Below, in pieces: positions 26,947 through 35,758 of a stretch of 62,688 nucleotides of DNA. Source of the stretch: Chthoniobacteraceae bacterium (lineage in GTDB: Bacteria > Verrucomicrobiota > Verrucomicrobiia > Chthoniobacterales > Chthoniobacteraceae); assembly GCA_947479475.1 (NCBI GenBank), contig CANJZW010000014.1, positions 1 to 62,688 of the forward strand, written 5' to 3'. The notes under the pieces were generated by a model. It made no database searches. It was not told where the DNA came from and saw only the letters and a list, made by a program, of their open reading frames with translations. The translations under genes and the position numbers were made by a program. The first letter of the stretch is position 1, and each line of letters begins with the position of its first letter.

Positions 26947-29691
26947 TTATATCAGTCCAATCCGCTTTCTAAAAAGCCATTCCAAGGTGAGGAGTAAAAT
27001 CACAGCCGAAAACCAGAGGTAACTTTGCCCGAGCAAAGTCTCCGATTCGATCGCCTCGCCGACTTTGAGGGGGGATATCAAATTTGGAAGTTCGTTTGCC
27101 CGCTCTTCCCTCAGATACTTCCCGTTAGAATCGGTCGCCATTTTCAGGAGTAATTCCTCGTTCAGCGTGAGTTCGCCCAATTCGCCGGTCTGTGGTGGCT
27201 GCACCTCAAATCTGACGCGGGCCGTACTGCCCGGGGAGACGCCGGACTCCTCCACGCCGAAGTCGTAAACACCGGGTTCAAGTGGGGCAGACCGGCCGGC
27301 GAAAGTGTCGGGCCGCCCAGCCTCTTGAAGGAGGTTGACCGAAGCATATTTCTTTCCATCGCGCCAGAGCGTCGCGTCAAGATTAGTGCGCGGTTTGCCG
27401 TCGCGGAGGCGCACGCGCAGGCCTGCGCTGAGTCCCGGCGCATAGCTGAAGGCGTCGGTATCCAAGGCGATTTGCTCGTCCATTGTGGAAAACGTGGCCT
27501 CCCCAAGTTCGTTGACGAGTTGGCTCCAAAAACGTTCCTGATATTTCCCCGCGATTTCATTGCGCCATCTCCAGGTTTCATCGCTTGCCATATATGCGAT
27601 GTGTCCCGAGCCGTATTGGCGGAAGACGAGGACTGGGCTGCGCCCTTGCTGGGTTTCTGTTTCGATGAGTGTTTCTGTTCCTGGAAGAGCGGTGCATCGG
27701 GCGAGGTGCCTGGGGGGCGGAAGACTTTTCCAGATTTCATTGGGATCCTGAGCGTTGTCTTCAAGTTTGAGTGCGGCAAAGGAACGGCCCCTCTCGGTGA
27801 GTTCCAGCGGCCCAGCAATGAGGTCCGTTTGTCCCGCAGTCGGGCCTCCAAAAGTCACTGGTAAAAGACGGGTCAAAGGTCGGGTTCCGTACTCTGAAAG
27901 CATTTGTCTGGCGCCGTCCAAAAAGAGGAGGCCGCCGCCCCTTTTTGAAACAAAGTCTGTGATGGATTGAAGCTCCTCGTCGCTGAGCAGGGTTGGCGGA
28001 ACGTCGCCGTAAATGATCATGTCGTATTCGGACAGCGCCTGCTCATCCGCTGGGAATGCGCCTGGAGCGCGGCCCCTGGGCCAGGGTGTTTTGCCCTCCG
28101 GATCCGCAAGCAGTGTGTTGACTTGCCACTGCGGGTCGCGTTCAAACAAGCTTTTGATGTAGCGTGTTTCCCAGCGGGGGCGGCCGTCGAGAAGGAGGAG
28201 TTTTCTTTTTCCTGTGGTGGCCCGGACGATGAAGCGGGCTGAATTATTGCGGATCTCCCGCTCTTGGGGTAGCACGGTGAGAGATGCTTCAAAGGGAAGA
28301 GGAATGAGGGACTTCTTGGTCGGGGTTTCCAAGAGGTGGGATGCCACCAAATCCTTGACCGAGAAGTCGAAAGGGATCTTAAGAACGGAGCGCTGGGAGG
28401 TAATCATCTCCTTTTCCCAGAGAACCTTCTCTCCCAGGGTGATTCTGAGTTGAAACGGGATGCCTGCAGGCATGTCATCCTTGAGGGTGGCGGTGCCACT
28501 GACCCGGTCTTCGTGGAACACCGTTTTGGGGGCATCAATTCCCAGGAGGGCAAGGTCGGCGGGGCGGAGTTCAGAGCCGATTCCAATGCAGTAAAGTGGG
28601 ATGCCTCGGTCGCCAAGCAGCTTGGCGACGGTTGCGGGCGCGCCTGAATCATTGTGCCGGCCATCGCTTAAAAGCACCACGGCCGTCCGGGAATTCATGG
28701 GGGTCTTGAGGTTTGCACGCGCAACTTCGATGCGTTCGAGAAGGGCAGAGGCGATGTTTGTGAGAGTGGCTTCGGGTTGAGGCAATGCCACCGGTTGGAC
28801 ATCGGAACCGTCTTCGCTGCTCCAGAGAAGGCGGGTGTGCCTGTTTTCCAAAGACAGCAGCTCGATGTTAAAGTTTGGAGATAACCGTGAAATCAGGCTG
28901 TTCTGCGCGCCTTCAAGCAGGAGGGAACGGACGCGCTCGCTTCTGGAAGTTTGGTCGAAGCGGGCAAGCGCGGCAGTGATTTTGCGTTCGCCGCCCGATT
29001 CTGAAATCGCGAGGCTCCGTGCTTTTTGGGCGACGTTCGCCTGGAAGCGGGAAGCCGTTTCAATGAGTTCAAAGCAATCTTTGGGAACGGCCGTGGGACT
29101 GGAAGAGGCACGTTGGAAACGCTGCACCAGCTTTTTCAAGGGTAAACAAAGCTGGCGGTCCATTTCCTCAGCTTCGGAATTTGAGAACGTGTCCGCACGG
29201 AGCGATAGCAGCGTGGCTTGGATTTGTTTTAAAAAGGTTTCTAGCGAAGAGTGCAGTTCCGCCTCTTTGAGTTGTCCGTTGGAAAGGCTGGTGCGAAGTG
29301 TGTGTGCTGCCGCGGAGAGCTTCTCTGATGCTTCCTCAGCCTTCATGGAAGCCTGAGAGGGCGGCAACCAACCCAAGCCTCGGAGAATCGTCATTTTCCG
29401 AACAAGATCCATTTCCGGGTCTGAGACTCCCATGCTTTGGGAGGAGTCCACAAACACAAGGAGGCGCGTCAGCATGCCCGTGGAGGTGCGGTGCCGGAGC
29501 ACTGGCCCGGTGAGCATGAGGACCACTAGAAAAACGGCGCCGGCCCTCAGCCATGGGAGAACTCTGGCCCCGGGAACGGCGATGTTCCGGATCCCCCGTT
29601 GGTAAAGGAGGAATGCAGCGAGGGCGAGTAGAAGGGCGGTCGTGAGGCCAAGGAGAGGTGGCCAGTCACCGGCAAAACGCAGCGTGGTCAT
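26947..29691 (-). CDS. Membrane VWA / glutamine-amidotransferase-like protein
   Basis: A 914-residue protein beginning MTTLRFAGDWPPLL at 29691, where ATGA overlaps the upstream stop; an earlier in-frame start lies inside the previous gene and is unlikely. Two N-terminal helices (LLGLTTALLLALAAFLLYQ, WLRAGAVFLVVLMLTGPVL) precede a VWA domain with the MIDAS-like LVFVDSSQSMGVSD and AVVLLSDGRHNDSG. A class-I amidotransferase-like fold follows (KLLLLDGRPRWETRYIKSL ... YDMIIYGDVPPTLLSDEEL ... FVSKRGGGLLFLDGARQ), without an obvious catalytic Cys-His pair, so it is probably structural. A C-terminal helix (LWFSAVILLLTLEWLFRK) ends it. It is a BatB-like partner of the neighbouring BatA-like protein; role inferred from family. 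Confidence 0.85.
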   Translation of the reverse strand: MTTLRFAGDWPPLLGLTTALLLALAAFLLYQRGIRNIAVPGARVLPWLRAGAVFLVVLMLTGPVLRHRTSTGMLTRLLVFVDSSQSMGVSDPEMDLVRKMTILRGLGWLPPSQASMKAEEASEKLSAAAHTLRTSLSNGQLKEAELHSSLETFLKQIQATLLSLRADTFSNSEAEEMDRQLCLPLKKLVQRFQRASSSPTAVPKDCFELIETASRFQANVAQKARSLAISESGGERKITAALARFDQTSRSERVRSLLLEGAQNSLISRLSPNFNIELLSLENRHTRLLWSSEDGSDVQPVALPQPEATLTNIASALLERIEVARANLKTPMNSRTAVVLLSDGRHNDSGAPATVAKLLGDRGIPLYCIGIGSELRPADLALLGIDAPKTVFHEDRVSGTATLKDDMPAGIPFQLRITLGEKVLWEKEMITSQRSVLKIPFDFSVKDLVASHLLETPTKKSLIPLPFEASLTVLPQEREIRNNSARFIVRATTGKRKLLLLDGRPRWETRYIKSLFERDPQWQVNTLLADPEGKTPWPRGRAPGAFPADEQALSEYDMIIYGDVPPTLLSDEELQSITDFVSKRGGGLLFLDGARQMLSEYGTRPLTRLLPVTFGGPTAGQTDLIAGPLELTERGRSFAALKLEDNAQDPNEIWKSLPPPRHLARCTALPGTETLIETETQQGRSPVLVFRQYGSGHIAYMASDETWRWRNEIAGKYQERFWSQLVNELGEATFSTMDEQIALDTDAFSYAPGLSAGLRVRLRDGKPRTNLDATLWRDGKKYASVNLLQEAGRPDTFAGRSAPLEPGVYDFGVEESGVSPGSTARVRFEVQPPQTGELGELTLNEELLLKMATDSNGKYLREERANELPNLISPLKVGEAIESETLLGQSYLWFSAVILLLTLEWLFRKRIGLI

Positions 29692-31856
29692 TTGCGAGCT
29701 CCCGTGGCTGCAGAGGCGAAGCGTTGGTTTAAAAAAAGCTCCGCGAAAAGGAGCGAGAGGAGCAACCAAAGCAGAGGGCGCCAGACTTCCCTGCCCCCGC
29801 TTTGGGCGCGATCCAGAGCGATCAGTTCATCCTTGTTGTGGGCGAGGGTTGCCCCCAGTTGGGTTGCGATGGAATCAATCTCTGAAGGTTCTAGTCTGGC
29901 GGGGTCGGATTCTTCTCTGGAGGTGTTCACGGCGTATTGTCGAACCTCTCCATCTGCTGTGGTCAGGTGATAAATTCCTGGGTGGCGCGTGTTATAAAAC
30001 TCGGCGATCGAGCCGTCCCGTTCTTTGCGGGGGAGTGTCTGAGAGGTGGAACCATCGGGAGCGGTAAGGTAGACAGGCAGGCTGGAAAACTTCGGGGCGA
30101 TTTGAACGATGATGGGTTGGCCTGTTGTGATGTTCCAAGACGGCTGCGCGGCGATTCCGGCATGAAGGGTGAGGCGTTGTAGGAGAGGAAGGTACGCGGG
30201 CCTTGTTGGGAGGTTGCTCCACGCGGCGCTGCAGGGCAGGGCGCTTTGAATAACGATTCCTGCGCCAAAGAGTCGCTCGACAAAGAGAGGTTCTCCATTG
30301 TCCAGCGCCAGAATTGTATTGGGCGGCGCTGTTTGGGTGGGCGGGTTTTTAAGCGAGTACCAGTTCCAGATTTTAGTTTCTGCAAACGGTGCGGTTTCTT
30401 GAAGGAAGGGTTCCAAAACAGGATGGTTTGATAGGGTTTGGGAGATCGTCGCGGCTCCTTGCATCTCCGTGGCAGGAGCGTTCTGGAGAGACTCCATTCG
30501 GAGAGGAAGTAAACCAAGGCCGCCGTTGTGTAGGGTTTTGTTACTCCAATCCACATCGGTTTGGCGGCCTGGAAAAACGAGGAGGCCACCGCCGCTGCGC
30601 ACAAAGGATTCAAGATCGCCGACCTGTTGCTTCGTCAACGTGCGGACATCAGCGAGGATTGTGATGTTGAAGCGGGATAACATCTTTGCATTGAGTGCGC
30701 CCGCTTCGATGACGGAGGGCAGGATCAAACCGGTTTGCCCCGAGTTAGCTACGATTTTTGGGCGCAGCGCGATTTCGAGAAAATCGCTCTCGCCGAGCAA
30801 GGGTTCGGGCGAGGGGCGGCCGTTGATGATGAGGACCTTTAGTGGATCGTGGATAAAAACGCTTGCTGAGATTGAATCGTCCGATGGGTGAAGATCTTTT
30901 TCGCAAATGACTTCCACAGTGTGCGCACCGACATCTTTAAAAGCCGTTTCAAAGACGAGTTGGGTGCTTTCTCTCGCTCCGATGGATGCAGGGGTCGTGG
31001 AAGCTGTGATTCCATCGACTTTCCAGTCAACGGTTCGCGTGGCTTGAGAGTGCCCGCCGTAGTTTCGCAGGGTCGCCACAAAGCGCATTCGCTGTCCCGC
31101 GCCCGTCGGGAGTTTGGTGAATGCGAGAGATTCGACGGCTACGTTTTCTGGAAAGGGGGAGCCCGCATCAAATAACACAAAAGACGGGGAATGGCTTTGG
31201 GCGTGGAGGCGTTCGAGAATGTTTTTGCAGGCTTCAACGTTTGCGGCCGACCAGTTGGATTTTTGAAAGTCGCTCAGCAATACGATGCGTCTGCGGGCTT
31301 GATGGGCTTTAGTGAAAATCGTCGCGGCGGCTTCGAGGCCGCCGCTCAGCAGGGCTGGAGCGGGCGCGTAGGCGCAGTTTTTGAGGAGCTTGTCGGCGCC
31401 GGAGGTGTGGACGGTAAGCTCTGTCAATGGGAGGTCAGGATTGGTAAGCGGGACAATGCTGACTTCCGAGCTGCGTGGCAGTTTTTTCAACAGCAGGCTG
31501 CAAGCTTCTTTAGCGGCTGTAAAGGGATCGCCAGCGCCTTTGCCCGCGGCCATGGAGGGGCTGTCGTCTAGGAGCAGCACGAGGCTGATGGGGGTCGTGT
31601 TTTGAGCTGACGTGAGGCTTGAAATCAGGGGTCTCGCCATGCATAGGGCGAGTAGGATGGGAATACTGATCCGAACCAATAGCAGGAGCCATTGTTCGAT
31701 ATTTAAGCGCCTTCGTTGGGTGATGGTTTTTGCCAGAAGAAACTGCATGGCACCCCAGCGCACGGTTTTGCGGTCCTTACGCTGCAGAAGGTGGATTGCC
31801 AGCGGGATTGCTCCTGCGGCAGTGCCACCCAATAACAGCGCGTTTAGAAAAGTCAT
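29688..31856 (-). CDS. BatA-like protein (aerotolerance N-terminal domain + VWA)
   Basis: A 722-residue membrane protein. The N terminus (LGGTAAGAIPLAIHLLQRKD, then KTVRWGAMQFL) is the signature of the BatA N-terminal domain, followed by a helix LLLLVRISIPILLALCMARPL. The VWA domain starts with VLLLDDSPSMAAGKG and continues to RRIVLLSDFQKSNWSA. Later parts include Ig-like beta modules (FVATLRNYGGHSQATRTVDW), a GATase-like stretch (LESFVRSGGGLLVFPGRQTDVDW), and a last helix (LLWLLLSLLFAELFLNQ). BatA-type proteins are thought to be clients or partners of MoxR ATPases in envelope stress. It starts 14 nt after the DUF58 stop and overlaps the next start by four bases. Confidence 0.87.
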   Translation of the reverse strand: MTFLNALLLGGTAAGAIPLAIHLLQRKDRKTVRWGAMQFLLAKTITQRRRLNIEQWLLLLVRISIPILLALCMARPLISSLTSAQNTTPISLVLLLDDSPSMAAGKGAGDPFTAAKEACSLLLKKLPRSSEVSIVPLTNPDLPLTELTVHTSGADKLLKNCAYAPAPALLSGGLEAAATIFTKAHQARRRIVLLSDFQKSNWSAANVEACKNILERLHAQSHSPSFVLFDAGSPFPENVAVESLAFTKLPTGAGQRMRFVATLRNYGGHSQATRTVDWKVDGITASTTPASIGARESTQLVFETAFKDVGAHTVEVICEKDLHPSDDSISASVFIHDPLKVLIINGRPSPEPLLGESDFLEIALRPKIVANSGQTGLILPSVIEAGALNAKMLSRFNITILADVRTLTKQQVGDLESFVRSGGGLLVFPGRQTDVDWSNKTLHNGGLGLLPLRMESLQNAPATEMQGAATISQTLSNHPVLEPFLQETAPFAETKIWNWYSLKNPPTQTAPPNTILALDNGEPLFVERLFGAGIVIQSALPCSAAWSNLPTRPAYLPLLQRLTLHAGIAAQPSWNITTGQPIIVQIAPKFSSLPVYLTAPDGSTSQTLPRKERDGSIAEFYNTRHPGIYHLTTADGEVRQYAVNTSREESDPARLEPSEIDSIATQLGATLAHNKDELIALDRAQSGGREVWRPLLWLLLSLLFAELFLNQRFASAATGARK

Positions 31857-31870
31857 GGCTTGGTGGGCGC

Positions 31871-32764
31871 TCAGCCCCTGGCGAGACGGTTGCCGAGGTG
31901 CCTGCCCAGAGCCGTTTCACAGGGTTCGTCCGTGGTGATGGGATAAAGCTGTATCCGATTTTTTCCGCATCCAACGGCGAGGTCGGTTCGAAATTTTGCG
32001 AGGTTTTCGAGATAGATTTGGCGAATGGTCGCGGGATCGGATTCGAGATGGTAGTCGGGTATTTCGAGGGATTCAAAACGGGTCCAGCTTTGGAAGGGAA
32101 AGGTGAGTTCGTCTTTGTCGAAGATTTGGAAAACAAGAACTTCGTGGTGTTGGAGGCGCATTTGAGCGAGCGCTTTGACAAGAGATGCCGGCTCTTCCAG
32201 GCAGTCTGAGACAAGAATCAACAGACTGCGTCGCCCTAAACGCGGTGCCACTTCCCGGAGCACCCTGCTTAGACTTGTTTCGCCCCCGGGTGCGTGGTTT
32301 CGGAGTGTGCTCTCGAGGATTTGCAAGTGACTGGGGCGCGTGCTGGGAGGCACGAAGGCGCGAACCTTTGAGTCAAAGGCAACGAGACCAACGGCGTCCT
32401 GCTGGCGAATGAGGAGTGAAGCCAGCGCGAGCGAGAGGACTTTGGCGTAGTCCGCCTTGGTCTGCGCGGCGTCTACACCGGAGTAATCCATCGAGCCGCT
32501 TAGATCTAGGAGGATTGTCGCTCTGAGGCTCGTTTCTTGTTCGTACTCGCGGATGTAATATCGGTCGGAGCGCGCAAAGACTCGCCAGTCGATATGTCGG
32601 ACTTCGTCGCCGGGAACGTAGGGTCTGTGCTGTTTAAAGGTGACGCTCGCGCCCCGTTGTGGCGAGCGGTGGAGGCCCGTGGAAAATCCTTCGACGAGTT
32701 GGCGCGCCAGAATTTGGAGTTTCGAAATGGTACGCCAGAGGCCGCTTGTGGGTGGCGGATTCAT
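31871..32764 (-). CDS. DUF58 protein of a MoxR operon
   Basis: A 297-residue cytoplasmic-looking protein. GASVTFKQHRPYVPGDEVRHIDWRVFARSDRYYIREYEQE is the DUF58 hallmark (HIDW...). A VWA-like metal site follows as ILLDLSGSMDYSG. DUF58 proteins sit next to MoxR ATPases in nearly all bacteria and are believed to act with them on membrane VWA proteins. Start at MNPPPTSGLWRT; the gap to the upstream MoxR fusion is 102 nt and to the BatA-like gene 14 nt. No membrane helix is visible, unlike many DUF58 proteins, which begin with one or two helices; this is the shorter, soluble subgroup. Confidence 0.9.
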   Translation of the reverse strand: MNPPPTSGLWRTISKLQILARQLVEGFSTGLHRSPQRGASVTFKQHRPYVPGDEVRHIDWRVFARSDRYYIREYEQETSLRATILLDLSGSMDYSGVDAAQTKADYAKVLSLALASLLIRQQDAVGLVAFDSKVRAFVPPSTRPSHLQILESTLRNHAPGGETSLSRVLREVAPRLGRRSLLILVSDCLEEPASLVKALAQMRLQHHEVLVFQIFDKDELTFPFQSWTRFESLEIPDYHLESDPATIRQIYLENLAKFRTDLAVGCGKNRIQLYPITTDEPCETALGRHLGNRLARG

Positions 32765-32866
32765 GGGAGCGCTTGGGGGTGGGAACCGCTGTGGGAGGGC
32801 TCTGTGAGCAGAGCGGTTCTGAGGCGCTGCTTCGCTGGAGTCCGTGGAAGTATTTTGGAAGGCGGG

Positions 32867-34723
32867 TTACAACGCGGTGCTGGGAGGAATGCGAGGGATG
32901 GAGGCAAGCAGGCGGAGGATGATTTTATCCGCGTCGATTCCTTCGGACTCTGCATTAAAGGTGGGCACGATTCTGTGGCGCAGGACAGGCAGTGCAAGCG
33001 CTTCGATGTCTTCCACGCTGACGTGCAAACGGCCTTGCAAAATGGCGCGCACCTTTGCTCCGGTCACGAGACACTGGCAGGCGCGGGGGCCAGCTCCCCA
33101 CGCGATAAGGTCGCGCACGAAGGCGGGTGAATCGGGTTCGTCTGGCCGGGTGCTGCGCACGAGGTTGAGTACGAAGTCCATTACGTGCGCCGGAACCGGA
33201 ACACGCCTCGCCGTTTTCTGGCATTCGATAATTTGGGGGCCATTGATGACGGCCTGTACGTCCGCCTGATAATCTCCGGTCGTGCGTTCGATGACGAGGC
33301 GTTCGGATTCGCGGTCTGGATAGCCGACTCGAATGTGAAAGAGAAACCGGTCTTTTTGAGCCTCTGGCAGCGGGTAGGTGCCCTCCTGTTCGATGGGATT
33401 CTGTGTCGCTAGGACGAAGAAGGGTTGCTCCAGTTTCACGGTGTGCCCTCCGGCAGTGACCGAGTGTTCCTGCATCGCTTCCAGCAGCGCCGCCTGTGTT
33501 TTGGCCGGGGTGCGGTTGATTTCGTCCGCAAGGAGCATCTGGGTGAAAATCGGGCCCTTTTGGAAGACGAGGCTGCGCCGGCCCGTGGCGGGGTCTTCTT
33601 GGAGGATATCGGTGCCAGTGACGTCGGCGGGCATCAAGTCCGGAGTGAATTGAATGCGCCGGAAGGCGAGCTGCATGGTCTGGGAGAGGCAACGGATGAC
33701 TGCGGTCTTGGCCAGCCCGGGAACTCCCTCCAGCAGGCAATGACCGCCGGCGAGCACGGCGATGAGCAACTGCTCGATGACTTCTTCCTGGCCCACGATG
33801 AGTTTGGCGATTTCCGTGCGAATTGCGTGGTAGGTGGCCACGAGGAACTCCACACGTGCCGCGTCGTCGGTGGGCAGGGCAGTCTCAGAGCGTGCGAATT
33901 GGGTTTCGGGAGGAGTCTGGAGTTCCGAGGGGGCGGAGATCGCCTCGGTGGAGCGCATCCGATAAAAGGTGGAGCGGTGTTTTCTCCAGGATCGGGCCCA
34001 TTCTTCGCCCGAGCGTTTGGTAAGCTGGCTTTCAAGTTGGGCTGGGTCCTGAATGTCGAAGTAGTGCAGGAGGTGTTCGGGGGCCGCATGAAAGATGAGT
34101 TGCCCTTCGTGGAGGACAATCAGGGAGTCTGGCATGCTGAGGTCCCGAAGCGTGTCCGGTTTGAACAAGACGGTACGGCCCCTCGCGCTGGTGGCCTTGA
34201 GGAGGGTGAGAAAGGCGGTTTCTTCCGAGGGGTCAAGATGGCTTGTCAGATCGCCGCATAGGATGAGCTCCGGATCATGGAGGAGCGCTTGGGCAAGGGA
34301 GAGACGCGCCTTGAGGAGGCCGGAGAGGGCGCCTAGTTTATGGTCCGCAAAAGCCGTAAGTTGAGTTTCATTCAGGACCCGCTCGATGGGGGCGGCTGAA
34401 TCCGTGGAAGGTCCAGCGGACCGGAGGTGCTCCCTGAGTTCAAGGTTGGGGTCGAGGTCCGGTTGGCTTTGGGCGAATCGGATGGGGCCGGGCGATTGTT
34501 TTTGGGAGGCGCCCACTTCGAGACCCTTCCAGAGAATGTTGCCGATATAAGCATTGCCGGTTCCGGCGACGGCTTGGAGCAATTCGTCCACACCGCTTTC
34601 GGGGCCGCCCCAGAGCGCGACGCAGCGCTCGCTGGGAGCGAGTCTCAGGCTGATTCTATGGAGGGGCGGAAGACCGTCGCGGTCCGCTTTAGGGAGGAGG
34701 GAAATGTCCTGTAATTCCAGCAC
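32867..34723 (-). CDS. Fusion of a degenerate ABC-ATPase domain and a MoxR AAA+ ATPase
   Basis: A 618-residue two-part protein. Residues ~1-225 follow the ABC nucleotide-binding fold from end to end: Walker A place [12 protein letters not shown] (38-49) without lysine, signature [17 protein letters not shown] (132-148), Walker B place [13 protein letters not shown] (153-165) lacking both the Walker B Asp and the catalytic Glu, and the H-loop place VLFKPD without histidine. It therefore probably cannot hydrolyse ATP. Residues ~285-618 are an intact Mox[11 protein letters not shown] (332-341), [23 protein letters not shown] and [26 protein letters not shown]. It is first gene of the six-gene bat-type operon. 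The MoxR part should remodel partner proteins with DUF58/BatA; the N-terminal domain may recruit clients. Confidence 0.85.
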   Translation of the reverse strand: MLELQDISLLPKADRDGLPPLHRISLRLAPSERCVALWGGPESGVDELLQAVAGTGNAYIGNILWKGLEVGASQKQSPGPIRFAQSQPDLDPNLELREHLRSAGPSTDSAAPIERVLNETQLTAFADHKLGALSGLLKARLSLAQALLHDPELILCGDLTSHLDPSEETAFLTLLKATSARGRTVLFKPDTLRDLSMPDSLIVLHEGQLIFHAAPEHLLHYFDIQDPAQLESQLTKRSGEEWARSWRKHRSTFYRMRSTEAISAPSELQTPPETQFARSETALPTDDAARVEFLVATYHAIRTEIAKLIVGQEEVIEQLLIAVLAGGHCLLEGVPGLAKTAVIRCLSQTMQLAFRRIQFTPDLMPADVTGTDILQEDPATGRRSLVFQKGPIFTQMLLADEINRTPAKTQAALLEAMQEHSVTAGGHTVKLEQPFFVLATQNPIEQEGTYPLPEAQKDRFLFHIRVGYPDRESERLVIERTTGDYQADVQAVINGPQIIECQKTARRVPVPAHVMDFVLNLVRSTRPDEPDSPAFVRDLIAWGAGPRACQCLVTGAKVRAILQGRLHVSVEDIEALALPVLRHRIVPTFNAESEGIDADKIILRLLASIPRIPPSTAL

Positions 34724-34767
34724 GCTCTTTTACTCAACGGGATGCGATCACTTGTCAGTAAGGAAAC

Positions 34768-34790
34768 GCTAAATGAATGGTTTATTTAGC
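34768..34790. promoter_or_regulatory. Inverted repeat upstream of the MoxR fusion operon
   Basis: Arms gctaaat (34768-34774) and atttagc (34784-34790) flank a 9-bp centre in an AT-rich gap between the marR stop and the MoxR-fusion start. It lies about 45-70 bp before that start, a plausible operator position. It could instead be a weak hairpin ending the marR transcript. Confidence 0.3.
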
Positions 34791-34806
34791 AGGGAAGGGG
34801 TCTCTG

Positions 34807-35253
34807 TTAGATTTGGGACCGTTTGGCGGAAGTTTCTTCGATGGCGGCGTCGCCCACGCGTTCGAGGAGGGTTAAAAACTGGCGGGATTCGCTCAGGCTG
34901 AGACAGCCCAGAATGTTGCCTTGAAGTTCAGCGGCGAGTTGTTGAGCGTGCACAAAAGTGGCGTGGCCCGGAGGAAGGATTCGGACGCGTACGGCGCGGC
35001 CGTCGCTCTCGTGGGGGAGGCGCTCCAGAAGGCCGGCGTTGACCATGCGCCGGACGGTGGCGGTGATCGTATTGGGATCGCTGGCCATGTGCCGCGTGAT
35101 TTCGCTTTGGGTCAGGCCCTCGGGATCGCTTTCTGCGAGCCAGCGCAGGATGGTGTACTGGTCAGGCGTGATTCCCAAGGGGATGAGGCGCTGGCGGAAG
35201 GCTTGGTTGAGGGAAAACCAGGCTCTTCGCAGGAGCGGGGGAAGGCGGCGCAT
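34807..35253 (-). CDS. MarR-family transcriptional regulator
   Basis: A 148-residue winged-helix protein: RRAWFSLNQAFRQRLIPLGITPDQYTILRWLAESDPEGLTQSEITRHMASDPNTITATVRRMVNAGLLERLPHESDGRAVRVRILPPGH. The recognition helix and the wing (ESDGRAVRVRIL, equal to the D-x-R-x-x-x-V-x-L wing of MarR) are clear. I chose MRRLPPLLRR at 35253 because it gives the normal MarR length and starts 20 nt after the upstream stop; the longer open frame upstream is a shadow of that gene. MarR proteins usually bind palindromes and release them on binding small phenolic or oxidant ligands. Its place next to a flavin-split-barrel gene suggests a redox or xenobiotic signal, which is inference. Confidence 0.85.
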   Translation of the reverse strand: MRRLPPLLRRAWFSLNQAFRQRLIPLGITPDQYTILRWLAESDPEGLTQSEITRHMASDPNTITATVRRMVNAGLLERLPHESDGRAVRVRILPPGHATFVHAQQLAAELQGNILGCLSLSESRQFLTLLERVGDAAIEETSAKRSQI

Positions 35254-35273
35254 GAGAACACGGAGCGCCTCGC

Positions 35274-35738
35274 CTAGGGGCGGGGGATGGGGATTTCGTG
35301 GTATTGCAGGGCCCATTCCCGCATGAAGCGGATGCGCGTCGGGCGGATTCGGTAGATGATGAGGGAGGGGTTGTCCGGCTGGCCCAGATACCTGCGCAGA
35401 AGAGGGTTGTCGCGCCAGATTTGCTCCAGCAGGACGGGGTCGGCGAGGATTTCCGCCACGCCCGAGATCCGGACCTGGTCGTGGGCGTCGTCGAGGTAAC
35501 ACAGTTCGACCTTCGGGTTGTGGGCGATCTGGTTGGTTTTGCCGTAGGCGCGCAGGTTGGCGACGTAGACGGTGAAGCCATTCGTGAGGACGGGCGAAAC
35601 CGGGCGCAGATGGGGTTGGTCGCCGTCAGCGGTGGCCAGCATTGGAAACTTGGCCTTGAGCATGGTCTCCAAGGCGATCCGCGGGGCGTCTTCTGCGGAG
35701 ACGGGCGCGGGGGTCGGGGGCTTTTCGCGAGAAGGCAT
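35274..35738 (-). CDS. Pyridoxamine 5'-phosphate oxidase-fold (split-barrel flavin) protein
   Basis: A 154-residue protein: FPMLATADGDQPHLRPVSPVLTNGFTVYVANLRAYGKTNQIAHNPKVELCYLDDAHDQVRISGVAEILADPVLLEQIW. The pattern TxxxxxPHxRPVxxV...K...I..NP.VEL.....DQVRISG.A is that of the split-barrel flavin-binding family that includes PNPOx-like and general-stress FMN-binding proteins. It is too short and lacks the C-terminal part of true PdxH, so vitamin B6 synthesis is unlikely; flavin or heme binding is possible. It starts 20 nt after lepA and stops 20 nt before marR, so the three genes are probably co-transcribed. Confidence 0.8.
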   Translation of the reverse strand: MPSREKPPTPAPVSAEDAPRIALETMLKAKFPMLATADGDQPHLRPVSPVLTNGFTVYVANLRAYGKTNQIAHNPKVELCYLDDAHDQVRISGVAEILADPVLLEQIWRDNPLLRRYLGQPDNPSLIIYRIRPTRIRFMREWALQYHEIPIPRP

Positions 35739-35758
35739 GTCGGCGATGAGTTGGGAGG

